Source: Alnus glutinosa (taxonomy: Eukaryota; Streptophyta; Magnoliopsida; Fagales; Betulaceae). From it: DNA of 64,000 bases. Below the pieces are notes generated by a model that was not told where the DNA came from, ran no database searches, and was given only the letters and a program-made list of their open reading frames with translations. This document shows positions 37,960-49,296 of the stretch, piece by piece. The stretch's first letter is position 1. Every line of letters begins with the position of its first letter. Both the position numbers and the translations under genes were made by a program. The stretch spans positions 28,742,487-28,806,486 of the forward strand of contig NC_084893.1 of assembly GCF_958979055.1 (NCBI RefSeq), given 5' to 3'.

Positions 37960-39890
37960 AGGGTGTAAACGAGCCGATCCTGAGCGGGTATTGCCTGTCC
38001 GGGATCGGCTCGTTTAAGTTATAATCGAGTTCGAGCTCGACACGAGTTGAAAAATTATGTGCGAGACCGGCTCGTGTAGAAAAAATGTTGTCCGAGCTCA
38101 AGCTCGAGCTCGACCATTTTGGTCAATCCCGAGCTTGAGTACTCGGCTCGAGCTCAGCCCATTTCATAATTCAAAATTATTGATCTTAGAATAAAAAAAA
38201 AAAAAAAAATCACGAATTTCACATAGTGTGCAAATTGCACTATCAGGAATCCAGGATTTTGCATTAAGCAAGTCACATAGTGTGCAAATTGCACTATCAG
38301 TAATCCAGGATTTTACATTAAGCAATTGCCAATGAATATAAAATCGAAATACACAATTACATAACTAAAGAAATAAAATAAAATTACTTTTAAACAAATA
38401 CAATTAGAAATATAAGAAATTACAATTCTGAATTACAAATTTTCAACTACAAAAATAAAATAATATTACATTTAAACAAATACAAACAGAAATATAAGAA
38501 ATTATAATTACAAACATGAATTTTTCAAGATCTTTTATAAATTATAATTATAAGATTACAATACTTACATGTGATGTGGATTTAATCAATACTTACGTAC
38601 TTAATAAGTTAATATAGATAGATATAAATCATATACATGATAATGATGTTTTCATATAATCTAAGCACTATCATATGATCTCGAATAAAAAAGTATTATC
38701 GTTTTATTTTTTGCATTAAAAAAAATTAACAGTCAATATAAAAACTAACTAACTTATATTAAGTTAAAACATTAACAATGTCTTACAATGATAATTATTA
38801 TATTATCATATAGTCCTATATGATAATACTAATCAGATCATATCTACCAACTAACGGTTATATAATACAATGTTAAATCATATGATCTAAATTATAATGA
38901 TAATTCAAAACTTGTGAATTGTGATTACAAGTTATGAATTATCATTATAATTAATATATAAGTAATTTCAATCCTAATAACTTAATTTGGGATTGTATGA
39001 ATCACATTATTATTATATATGAATAATATTATTAAGTTTCATAAGTGTCATTATATCATATGAATAATGTGAATTCATAATTACGTACGTATGTAATCTA
39101 TATACATAGTCATTGACTCATTGCATCTAAATATTACTAATAATTATTAAATACTTTAAATCATAAATCATACTTATTAAGTGTATGAGTGTATCTAACT
39201 AAGTATCTAAATACTAAACTATTATATTAGTATGAATTTGTATACTATAGTCTATATCATATATGACACTATATAGCTGTAATTATATATGTTACTAATA
39301 TAATAATATGTATATATATTTATGATTATAAATTATGAATCATATCATATCACTTGATTTATGAGATTATCTATGGATCTATAATAAGTAATTAAGTATG
39401 ATTTTTATAAATTTACGAGTAATAAATCATAATTATCAAATTTATCATAATTCATAATTACTTACTAATAATACTAATATTATATGATCATATGATCTAA
39501 GTATTATCATATGATAGTATATTTAACATATTAACATGATCTAACAATCCGTATGTAATGATTATTAAATATTTAATGATAATACTCATAGCATATAGTA
39601 AAGTGATTACATATTTTATATTTACATAAATTACATGTCATATGGTAGTATGGTATAATGTTATATTATTATATGATCATATAATCCTATAAATTATAAT
39701 CTTATTATATTACATGAATAATTTGATTAAGTATCTGGATTGTCATTATATCATATCACTAACAATTAATTATTGATATTATTCATTTTTACTATTTTAT
39801 ATAAATATGACCAATTAATATATATTGACCAATAACTATTGTTATTTGTTACTTAATTTATGCTTACATAATACACATAGTATATTATTC

Positions 39891-39931
<41 letters not shown>

Positions 39932-40136
39932 GACTATACGAGTCGAACCTTATACGAGCAGGTTCACGAGCTTTAGTCGGGTCGAGTCGAGTTTATACAA
40001 GTTTACATCGTTTAATAATCGAGTTTGATTTTCGTGTTCACGAGTAGCTCATTTAATAATCGATTCGAGCACGAGTTGAGTTTATTCGAGCCAATCTCGA
40101 GTAAGCTCACGAGTAGCTCAGCTCGTTTACACCCCT
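37960..40136. mobile_element. Large non-autonomous TIR element (Mutator-like?) upstream of TIM50
   Basis: The ends are inverted: left AGGGTGTAAACGAGCC, right GCTCGTTTACACCCCT. GAGCTCGAGCTCG-type subterminal repeats occur near both ends. Flanks ATTCCCAACTA (37949-37959) and ATTCCCAGCTA (40137-40147) match at 10 of 11 positions, so a duplication of 9-11 bp is likely and points to the Mutator group. The interior is extremely AT-rich, with a (TA)n run at 39892-39930 and no transposase. It starts about 285 bp upstream of the TIM50 start codon. Confidence 0.7.
38220..38325 (+). repeat. Tandem duplication, two units of about 54 bp
   Basis: CACATAGTGTGCAAATTGCA begins both units (38220 and 38274), which differ at only a few bases. 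The repeat lies inside the TIR element. Confidence 0.9.
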
Positions 40137-40335
40137 ATTCCCAGCTAACCAAATGTCCGACCCGGCTAAGCAAATGTTCAAGTATTCGTAATCAGCTCTT
40201 TAATTTTTTTTTAAAAAAATTAACTTTAAAAAATTATTTTTGTTAATTTAGTTAGTCACTTTTTAAAGTTATTAAATAATAAACTCTCTACTTTAAATAA
40301 ATGCTATTTTTTTTTTATTGATAAAGTTAACTACT

Positions 40336-42826
40336 TTTTTTTTTTTTTTTTTGATAAGTAAGAAATTTTTTATTAAAAAAGCGAAAAGCGCCCCTAAGTA
40401 TGCATGAAGTATACACAGGAACAACCCAACTAGCTCACAGAAGATAACCCACAAGGACCTATGCACACACAATACCCAAAGCCCCCAAAAATCCAAAATC
40501 TAGAAGATACTCCCATAAAACCCAAACTATAAAAGAAGCCCCCACCCAAAACACATGAAAAAACCCCCAAAACCCTAAACTTCAAATACAAGCAAACCCA
40601 AAATACAGAGGGAAAAACCCAAGAACAACAACCCTCAAAAGATCCTAGACAAAAACCAAAAGCCCAAGGAACGACCTAAAAACCAACCCAAGCATACAAC
40701 TCTACAACATAAGGTTATTTCCTTTCCTACTCCTAGCGGAAGGCTTAGCGTCAACATAGTTGATAGAGCTATGCAGATTCAAAAGCTCCCTCTTGCCTTT
40801 GGACTTTTGGCGCGATATCATATTGTCACGCTGAAATTCTTCTTCCATGACATCCCGAATCGCCAGCACCTCCTCCCCAAAAGCACCCTATGACGGCCAA
40901 TCCAAAGGCAAAACATCCCAAAAATCAACGTCTTCCTCCCAAACCACAATCTCTCTGTTATGATCAAAACCGATCGGCCAATTCCGAGATTGGGAGAATC
41001 CATTAACCTCAACAAGTGAAGAACTTGGAGTAGCCTCTAGGAGGGGAGGAAGGCCCGACTATCCCTCCATCAAAGATCTTCCGAGGTGAAGAGGAAGTGG
41101 TTGGCAAATCCGGGCGAGGGTTGAGAATCCCCTTTCTAAGAAAGTCCTTCACTGGAAGCTCAACAACCTTTTTCGCTAGAGGCTCTGCAACCTAAGCCTT
41201 ATTAATAGCTAAGTCGACGACCATCTTCTAGGCTTTCAAGGAATTTGAAAGTAGCACATCATTCCACTTCAACGAAACCCCTTACCTGAGTACCCTCACC
41301 TTCCTAATATAACTCTGAAAAGGCTTAGAAATCATTGGGGGAGAAGAACGCAGCTTCTCCCCCAACTCAGTCACTCCAGAGGAAGGAGAGGCCATGAGTT
41401 GAGAGACTGCCAAAGAAGCACCGAAAGGCTTAAAGGCAGTGACCCAGTTGGGATCCACCTTCAAGCTGCTAGACGCTCCCCCTGAAGAGGAAGACCGAAT
41501 CGAAAAAGCCCCTGGAACTGCCGGCGACGAGGTCTCTGGCCGAAGAGATGGCGCCGGAAAGGCAAAAGACACCCCTAGAACTGCTATAGCCTTCCTCGAT
41601 GAAACAGCCTCCAAACCCCTAGGAGGAGGACGAACCAGAGAGAACCCTGAAGAAGACGAACCAACCGGAAGAGCCTCTGGAACTGCAGACAATGAGGGCT
41701 CCAGCCAAGACGGCGCTGGAAAAGGAAGCGTCCCTGGTTCGGTCGTTGTATGTGCTTTAGGTTTCAGCAGGAGTTGGGCCAAGTGAAAACCAGAACATTT
41801 TTTACCCAGGCCAGACCCGACAAGCCGGCCCAAAAAATTCCTAATAGCCTGACCCAAGACCACTTTCAAATCGTTGACCAGCTTGCTCCACGTGCGCATC
41901 ATAGAACGTTCAAAATTCAAATTTGAACGTGGGGGAGGCTTCTTGAGACCGATCTTTAACCAATGGATCATGTTGGCAACCCACCGCCGAGCTCAAGACT
42001 TGCTCTGCATGAGTTGGCACTGGGAGGGGATCAAGAGCACTAGGCTCCTTCGACGAAGCCCTTAACCCGGAACGAAGATCCCCCACAAAGGGCAACTTTT
42101 TCCCAGCAAAGGTCAGAACCGAGCACAACACCTCCGCAAAGGACAACCCCACCCACTTTGAAGCCAAGCCCAAGCTTGGCCCTAGCACCTTCGCATCCTT
42201 CTTGGTCGACGAAGACGAGGAGCCTTGCACGCTACCCACCGTAGCAGAGAGGAAGTCGATAGCCTTACGCAACTCGCCAGAGAATTTCTGCCATCCCCAC
42301 CCTCCACGACCCTCAAGGATGATAATGAAACCTTTCCGACTGCCCAAACCAAATACTGTCGCCTCTAAGAAGCGCCCAGTTCTGTACCCACCCCTCCGAG
42401 CAATCAAAATTTTTGAGCCTTCTCGGAAAGACTTGACAAATTCTTGATCTTCCGGAATACTCATTAGCACCTCCAACGACGATGCTAACCAATCAGAGCA
42501 CTGAGCACTCAGTACAACCTCACTCAAAAAAAAAAAAAATCTCTTCTCCACCACCCTCAGTATCGACGCCCCATCCAAAACCACGATTGCAAAAGACTTC
42601 GCCTCCACATAAAATTTCTTCTCCATCTCGCTACACCCTCGAAAAACAGACGTCCAAACCAGAATGTTCACATCGCCGAGATAGAGATACACCCAACCAG
42701 AGTAGCACCGACTGACTTCCCTACGAGAAACACACCCCACATACCTTTTGTGTTTATTTATTTTTATTGAATGATGATCAGACAATATGCATGGTGTGAG
42801 AGCCGGCCCTCCCCCTCTACAACACC
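40336..42826 (-). mobile_element. ORF1-only LINE derivative with 20-bp target-site duplication
   Basis: The element reads on the minus strand from 42826 to a poly-A tail (poly-T at 40336-40352). It is flanked by a perfect 20-bp duplication, TATTGATAAAGTTAACTACT, at 40316-40335 and 42827-42846. Its 3' tail (TTAGGGGCGCTTTTCGC then TTTTTAATAAAA) matches the tail of the LINE reverse-transcriptase fragment at 34408. Within about 2.5 kb it carries a 5' leader, the ORF1-like region and then the tail. No endonuclease or reverse-transcriptase sequence is visible. It is either a natural half-LINE or a copy of an internally deleted parent. The copy at 1-2445 is a relative. Confidence 0.8.
41282..42626 (-). 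pseudogene. LINE ORF1-like coding region (frameshifted)
   Basis: The start codon at 42626 (MEKKFYVEAKSFAIVV) opens 238 codons ending at 41910. They carry the same FVKSFREGSKILIARRG..GRFLEA..RGGWGWQKFSGELR core as the copy at 1292-2155. Similar protein continues in another frame at 41971-41282 (IHWLKIGLKKPPP, then a Ser/Pro-rich segment), so at least one frameshift is present. A third fragment lies near 40818-41015. The function is presumed to be LINE RNA binding; no standard domain was recognised. Confidence 0.5.
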
Positions 42827-42846
42827 TATTGATAAAGTTAACTACT

Positions 42847-44373
42847 AAAAGCATTCAATACATTAAATTCAAGTCAAGTCAAACCTTTGCAACATTTAAT
42901 GCAAAAAATAATGTTAAAAAAAATTTAACATTCATTTTTTAGCTCTTTAGATTTAAAGAGAGATTATGACGGATGTTAAATTTAACTTTTGATATAAAGT
43001 TTTGTTAAATGGTAATTTTTGTGTGTTTTGTTAAAATGTAGAGAAATGCCAAATTTAAAGAGCTCATTGTGTGTACTCTTAAGAAGGTAAAATTGAATGA
43101 AATATCATCTGCATCTAGCTAACTATTTTAACAAAAAAAAATTAGACTCACCAAATTTGGCGAGTAATGTACACTCACCAAATGTTTATAAGGCATTTTT
43201 TTTTTTTTTTTTCATTTACTGTCTTCTCAATAAAGAAATAATAGAGAAAACAAAGAAAGAATAAGAATATTCTTGATAAATAATATTTAAATAAAATAAC
43301 GAAAGTAGATAGCTAAAATTGAAAATGAAATATATGTGCTTTGTAAAAGTAGGTAGCTAAAATAAACATTGTAATCTTTTTTAAGTTAAAATGGAGAAAA
43401 GATTTGCTAAGTAAGAAGTGAATGCTTTAAAGATTTTGCATTGCAAATTCTTTTGTGTTCCTTTTAGTTTGAACCTTCATCTTTATTGGAAAATTGAACC
43501 TTGTATTTCATATGCTCTCTCTTTTTTTTTTTAACAAAATATCTGAGTATTTTATTGATCAAAGATCACGAGCATAAACCTCTTACATCACAAAGCATAA
43601 AGTTCTGCAAAATCATAGTCATATGCTATGATTTTACAAAGTCATAGATACAAATAAAATTCTTACAATAAAGTGATATCTATGATTTTTATTTTTCGCT
43701 AACCCATGTACAAAGGGTAGCCAAATATCTTAGACAAATTTATTTAAATCGGCTGTGAGAGATAAACCCTTCACACTGAATTATCCAGGCCGTGAGAGAT
43801 AACCCCTCAAAAAAAAAAAAAAAAAAAGAACCTTCATCCCATAGATTGCACATAAGGGTAGATCAAAAGAGAAGAAAACTATTATTCAAAGCAAAATCAT
43901 AACCAGCAAACAGCTGCAACGGTCAGATAGGAGATGAACGGCACAACACGAAAATAGATAAATGGATGCATAGCGGAGAGGCAAAAAGTGTTGATCTGGT
44001 CGGAGAACACCTACAAACAAAAGAGAAAATCAGAATGGGAGGAAGAGGGTAGGAGCGGGAAGTCTAGTGCCGGCTTTCCCTCCTCTCTTCCTCTCTCTTA
44101 TGATCCTTATATATGCTCATTTGTTATTGGATCTTATTTTAGTTTGGTGTATTTGTAAAGTTCGTTGTCCTGCTAATTGTCCTGCCTTGCGTATAATCTT
44201 ACAAAATGGTTTGCCTTTTACTGATCAAAGCAGAAGCATTCTTATTTCAGACATTTTTTCTTCTTCTTATTATTGCAGTTCCTATTAGTGATATCAACTG
44301 CCAACCCTTTTAGCTTGTTGTTTTTTTCTCTCCCTTTTTTGAGTTTTTCTCTTTAATTGTGTTGTTGTTGCAA
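42847..44373. other. Intergenic, AT-rich
   Basis: A poly-T tract near 43521, followed by AACAAAATATCTGAGTATTT and a moderately complex stretch to about 43805, could be a 3' LINE or retroposon end on the minus strand. GAACCTTCATC occurs on both sides (about 43470 and 43830), hinting at a target duplication. No gene is supported. Confidence 0.3.
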
Positions 44374-44388
44374 TAGTTGCTCAGAAAA

Positions 44389-45363
44389 ACAGTACCATTA
44401 TCATTAATTTCTAGAGAGAGAGGGTCTAGAGAGTTTCTAGAGAGAGAGTGAGCTTGAGTTTATTGTGTTTTCCGGGGGTAGGTTGAGAAGGGGGGGGGGG
44501 GGGGGGGGGGGGGGCTCTACGCCTCTCTCCTCCGGTGGCTACTTTCCTCCTTACTCTTCTAGGGTGGGGGAGATTTTTTTTTGTTCTTCCCTCGTTAGAT
44601 CCAATGGAGTTTAGGTGTCTTCCAACCATTAGGGTTGTGAACTTTTGTCCCCCCAAGTTAGATCCGTTGGTGGTTGGTGTTCCCTAGCATATACTTTCAC
44701 ATGATTTGGGTTGGGGAGTGATTTTCTGGTGTCTCTGGTAGAGTTTTTTTACCTTGTTTTTTTTTTTTTTTTTTTGGTTTTTTCTTTGGAGTCAGATTTG
44801 CTCACTCCGGCTGGTTCTTCTAAGGCACGTGCCTCTCTACGGGGGTTACTGGCTTCTTCCAGTCCAGTAGCTTCCAGCCACGGCTGTGCCGATTCTTCAC
44901 TCGTGGCACATGTAGGAGGTCACTCCCTGGTTTAGCGCGTGTGAGCCACGGTTTGTCCTCCAGGGTGCGGTGGGTGGTTCCGAGGTCTTTTGCTGTAAAA
45001 GAGGTCCCCAATGACGGCGCTTCCCGGCACCAGTCCTGTTTGAATTTTTGTTTAGGTGTTTTTTTGTTTTGTTTTTTTTTTTCCACAGTCTGCCTGTGTG
45101 ATACTTAAATGTTATAGGACTATTTGTTAGCTTATGTGCTAGATCTGTCCTCTATTATTTGTTAATTGTGCTTAAATGTAAAGAGTGGCTCATTATTGTC
45201 CTTATAATGTTTATGTATTGTTTAGGTTGCTGTTCAAGTCAAATTTTTCTGACTTAGGGTGTTGGGGTATTGTACCTCATTTCTCTGTATTTGTCCTTGC
45301 CTTGGGACTTTCTTCAATAATATATAATAGCACATGTTATTTGTTCAAAAAAATAAAAAAAAT
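44389..45363 (+). mobile_element. Poly(A)-tailed retroposon C
   Basis: This 975-bp block has TCTAGAGAGAGAG motifs at its 5' end and an A-rich 3' end. It is flanked by a perfect 15-bp duplication, TAGTTGCTCAGAAAA, at 44374-44388 and 45364-45378. CTTCCAACCATTAGGGT and neighbouring segments match retroposon A (22304-23426). It contains an uninterrupted 25-G run at 44490-44514. No protein family was recognised in its frames. Confidence 0.75.
44490..44514 (+). repeat. Homopolymer G run (25 bp)
   Basis: Twenty-five consecutive G inside retroposon C, extremely unusual in an AT-rich genome. It could form G-quadruplexes, or its length may be a sequencing or assembly uncertainty. Confidence 0.9.
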
Positions 45364-45612
45364 TAGTTGCTCAGAAAAGAAAAGAAAAATTGTTTTCCTG
45401 AATTGGGTTTCTGAGATAGTTCACCATAAATAAATTACTGCTTTAAGTATTCTTATTTTTCCACAATTTTGTGAGCAATCGCTCCTGACAAATTCATTCT
45501 CTCTTTTGATTGTATTTTATTTCATAATGTTTTTCTAGATACTATAAAATTTCATAACCCTTTCAATCATATTTGCATTATGTACATCGAAGTTAGATAA
45601 ACAAAATAAAAT

Positions 45613-46090
45613 GGGAAAACTTTAATTATAACTCATAATCTTTTATCACTTTTGAAAAAAGGTATCCAAACTTTAAAAAGTGTCAATTTAGAGTATTCAT
45701 CTTTCATTTTTTTTTTTTTTCAATTTCAACCCTCTATTATAATTTTTCGTTAAATCATGTCAAATTTTTTTAAAAATACCCTTTCTTTTTTTTAGAAAAA
45801 AAAAAAAGAAAAAAAAATTGCTACGATGGTGTTGGTCAAAATTTAACAGAATTTGTAAAAATATCCATGCTTGAATCTTTGAATTTTTTTTTTTTTTTAA
45901 AAAAAAAAAATAAAAAAATAAACACAAAGGTATTTTGAAAATTTTGATAGAATTTAACGAAAAATTCAAACCTGAGGTTGAAATTGAAAAAAAATTAAAA
46001 TATGAATACCTTAAATTGACACTTTTTAAAATTTGAATACCTTTTTTTGAAAGTGATAAAAAAATCAAGGATTATAGATAAAATTTTTCC
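45613..46090. mobile_element. Mutator-like MITE, family copy 1
   Basis: Long self-complementary ends: left GGGAAAACTTTAATTATAAC, and the reverse of the right end GGAAAAATTTTATCTATAAT. Both then run through a TATCACTTT and CCAAACTTTAAAAAGTGTCA-type arm. Flanks AAATAAAAT and AAACAAAAT agree at 8 of 9. The same family occurs at 52377-52831 and about 54606-55000. Confidence 0.7.
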
Positions 46091-46181
46091 AAACAAAATT
46101 GTAACCATAAAAGTAGCTCATCTTCTTCCCACTTAAAATAGAGATGTGCATGATCATGTTCTTATCCCACTTAATTATGAC

Positions 46182-46221
<40 letters not shown>

Positions 46222-47640
46222 CTGTTATTGCATAATTAACAAGTAATCAATTGTAGTCAAGTAGAGTAACTTAGTTTGTTGGTATATATATTATTATCGG
46301 CAACCACTTGGGTCTTTTCCTTTTGCCCATGACAACAACCTCATCTGAAATACCTTTGTTTTTTTTGTTTTCGTTGCTTTTGTTGGTGAAAGGTGGAGTA
46401 GAATATTTTTTTTTTAAAAAAAAAAAAAAATTCTTTTCCACAACAAATATGGACGGGGAAACGTAGAATCTTCTTAAAGGTTCAAAGGGTTGTTGTTAGG
46501 CAGAGATCTAACTTTCATGTTGTGCCCACCAAAACAAAAAAGGGAGGTTCTTGATATTCTCTTTGAGATTAGAATGTCAAAATCACAACAAAAAGAATTT
46601 TTCAAGTTTGTCATTTAATCAGCTAGAGAGTCGTGTTATGCGGAATGAATCATGTTCGAGAACAAATTGATAAGAGACGTGAAAAAATTGATTTCTTATA
46701 AGATAAGATTGGGCTTTTTAAGTGATTATACGGAGCTCTAATTATAACTTTTGATTGGTTTTTTCAGAACGATAGTGCAAAATTAGCTAGCGTTTTTTTT
46801 AAAGTCATTACAAATAGACAAATACTATTAATATATACCAAATTGATTTGTGTAATGCTTGTTTTAATTTTAGTGGAGAGAACTATTTGCTCAAGTTGGT
46901 TTTGCTTCCTTGGTAAGGAAACAAAAGGTGGCTTTGGTCCTCTTATCATTCATGCACTACTCAATTACCCCAAACAAATGAGAAAAATGCTCAAGTATTT
47001 TGCCCACTTTTACCTTGTGGCATGCTTAATTCTAAAATGAATTTGTATAAAAAAAAAAAAAAAAAAAAAAAACGATAATATTCATGAATGCCTTAATAAT
47101 CTATTCATTCTACGTGGAGTATTCATATTCCGAATATAATACTGACTTTTTCAGAAAAGAACAATTTATTATTATTATTATTTTACTTTTTCTTTTGAGG
47201 GATTAGGTACATGTGTAAAGAGGTATACATATAATTGAACCAATGGTGAGGCCCTTAAGCATACCACGTGGCAGGGTATGCCGTCTTTACATGACCATAG
47301 GATGAATGATTGTAGATAACCTGTCCCAGTTACAATCATCCACGTGTTACCATTAAGTAAATTAAAATTCAGAAGCCTCCATAATGAGAAGGTAACAGGA
47401 AACAAAGGAAATAACTAACATGCTTAAAGCTTAAGGCTGTGATAATCTTAATCCAGAATTCTAGTGTCACTTGATTAACTTCCAACCACCCCCACAAGCA
47501 GATGTTTCTGTGTTTCAGCTACAGTATGAGAGTCCATGGCCTTGTATGACAGATACCTGTATAATTTGTCTCTTGCACCCACCTTATCACCCTCACATTT
47601 CATGGGGCTATACTTTGGGATAAACATAGATGGGATGAGA
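46091..47640. other. Intergenic, AT-rich
   Basis: Includes a T homopolymer of about 40 bp near 46180-46220 and an A run at 47049-47072. No gene is supported. Confidence 0.4.
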
Positions 47641-48130
47641 TTTCTTGCAATTTTATTTTTTTTTTCCCGAATTTAAGAGAATTTAGATAGAGAATAAGAG
47701 AGGGGGACAAGTCTCAGGATAGTCGAGTAGGTGAATCTCACACTTTGAACATTATGAGAACTTGCTCGAATGCTCTAGAACTTGCAATTCACTTTCTCAT
47801 TCTTTGTCTGAATTCTTTGAAATTCGGGCATGAAATTCCAAGAGATTTGAATCCAACACTTAAAGGTTGAGACCAAGTATAGTACCATATACTTGTCAAA
47901 TAGTCTGTATTGGATTTAGATATCTTGAAACTCCATGCTAAATTTCAAAAAATTCGGACTGGGAATGAGAGAGGGGAACGGGTTTCAAGGTGTTCGAACA
48001 AGTCTTTAGACTGTCTAAAGTGTGGAGTTCACCTAAACATTTAGAGACCCGCACCCCTTTCTTATTCCTTACATGAATTCTTTAAAATTCGAGCATGAAG
48101 GTCTAAGAGATCTAAATCCAATACAGACTT
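47641..48130. repeat. Pair of diverged repeats of about 200 bp
   Basis: Two similar units lie at about 47665-47860 and 47945-48125. Each runs from an AATTcGGA/GAATTTA segment through GAGAGGGG(G)AAC/ACAAG, CACTTT and ATTCTTT(g/a)AAATTCG(g/a)GCATGAA to AGATTTGAATCCAA or its equivalent. The order suggests an old tandem duplication or two nearby copies of one repeat. Confidence 0.5.
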
Positions 48131-48460
48131 TCTCACAACTCACAAGCATATATATGGTACTTGGTCCCAACCTCTAAGAAGATGCCACCTCTCAATAATA
48201 AAGCTAGAAAGCAGCCAACCTGTATTTAGTAAAATGAAGATTACTCTTTAGTCTTTAACAAAAAGGGTGACACCTAGAAAGTTCAAAATAGTCAAGTAAA
48301 TGGAAACACACCCTTCATTTGGCAAGTGGCAGCCTTCAGAAATGACACAAGTCACACAACTTCTCAAAGGGCAGTTTCTTGCCTTGGCACTTGGGACACC
48401 ATTCAAAGGGATATTTGTGGACACCCACCCATACCCTTGTAAATCTAAGATTTGAGCTCC

Positions 48461-48478
48461 TATATATATATATATATA
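48461..48478 (+). promoter_or_regulatory. Candidate TATA region of the DUF761 gene
   Basis: A (TA)9 tract lies about 140 bp upstream of the start codon at 48619 and is followed by (CA)n. It could serve as a TATA box, but it is also a simple repeat. Confidence 0.4.
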
Positions 48479-48618
48479 CACACACACATATGAGAAACCC
48501 TCAAACCATTAGCAGCTTAGAACTCTTTCAAGACCCCCATCTAAGATTAAACTCCTTTCCCACCTCACATCTTCATTCTCCAAGGAGCTGCTTTCTTCAG
48601 CCAGAACGGAGAGAAGAA

Positions 48619-49296
48619 ATGGATCAAACTGAGTACCACAGCAAACAAACCTTGACTCAGTTGATAAACATTCAGGTTCTAAAAAAGATCACACAGTTGC
48701 TAGTCTCAGTTTCTGTGTTTTCTTTCTTCTTTTCTTACCCATCTTTGTTTTCTTTCCTCCAGTCTTTCAACTTATACTTCTCTACATTCTCTTCCCATCT
48801 GTTCTCCCACACAATAGACAAAAACTGCATATTTCTCCTCTGCAATGGACTCGTAGTTTTCGTTGCAAAATACTCGGGCCTAACAAGGTCTCTGTCCGGG
48901 TCTAATAATAATGAAGAATCCTTCAAAAGTATTGGAGATGGTTTACAGCCCGAATCATTGATATTGGAGACCAAAGAGCCAATGTCGGATAAGGAAGCTT
49001 TGGTGGAAAGCATTGGTTCTGCAGAAAATGTTGCTGTCGAAAAGGAAAGAGAAATGGACCATTTCATCAAAGAAGTCGAAAAAGAAACTGAAAAGTCAGT
49101 TGTGGAGGAAGGAGGAAGAGGAGGAGAAAGCAGGCTTTCCATTTCAGAAGAGGATCAAGAAGAAGAAGAAGAAGAAGAAGGAAATGGGATGTCGATCATG
49201 AGTACAGAGGAACTGAACAAGAAATTTGACGATTTTATTAGAAGGATGAAGGAAGAAATAAGGATTGAAGCTCAACAACAACTAGTCATGGTTTAG
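48619..49296 (+). CDS. DUF4408/DUF761 domain protein (cotton-fibre-protein-like)
   Basis: A single exon of 225 aa. The N-terminal part (about 15-90) is hydrophobic, with two probable membrane segments (LLVSVSVFSFFFSYPSLFSF and CIFLLCNGLVVFVAKYSGL), matching the DUF4408 arrangement. The middle is acidic with Glu-rich runs. The last 30 residues (STEELNKKFDDFIRRMKEEI and on) are the DUF761 motif of plant cotton-fibre-type proteins, whose biochemical function is unknown. The open frame extends upstream to 48379, but the ATG at 48619 begins the conserved part and follows a plausible leader. The Glu codons form a near-perfect GAA repeat at about 49159-49180. It is isolated from other genes. Confidence 0.85.
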   Translation: MDQTEYHSKQTLTQLINIQVLKKITQLLVSVSVFSFFFSYPSLFSFLQSFNLYFSTFSSHLFSHTIDKNCIFLLCNGLVVFVAKYSGLTRSLSGSNNNEESFKSIGDGLQPESLILETKEPMSDKEALVESIGSAENVAVEKEREMDHFIKEVEKETEKSVVEEGGRGGESRLSISEEDQEEEEEEEGNGMSIMSTEELNKKFDDFIRRMKEEIRIEAQQQLVMV

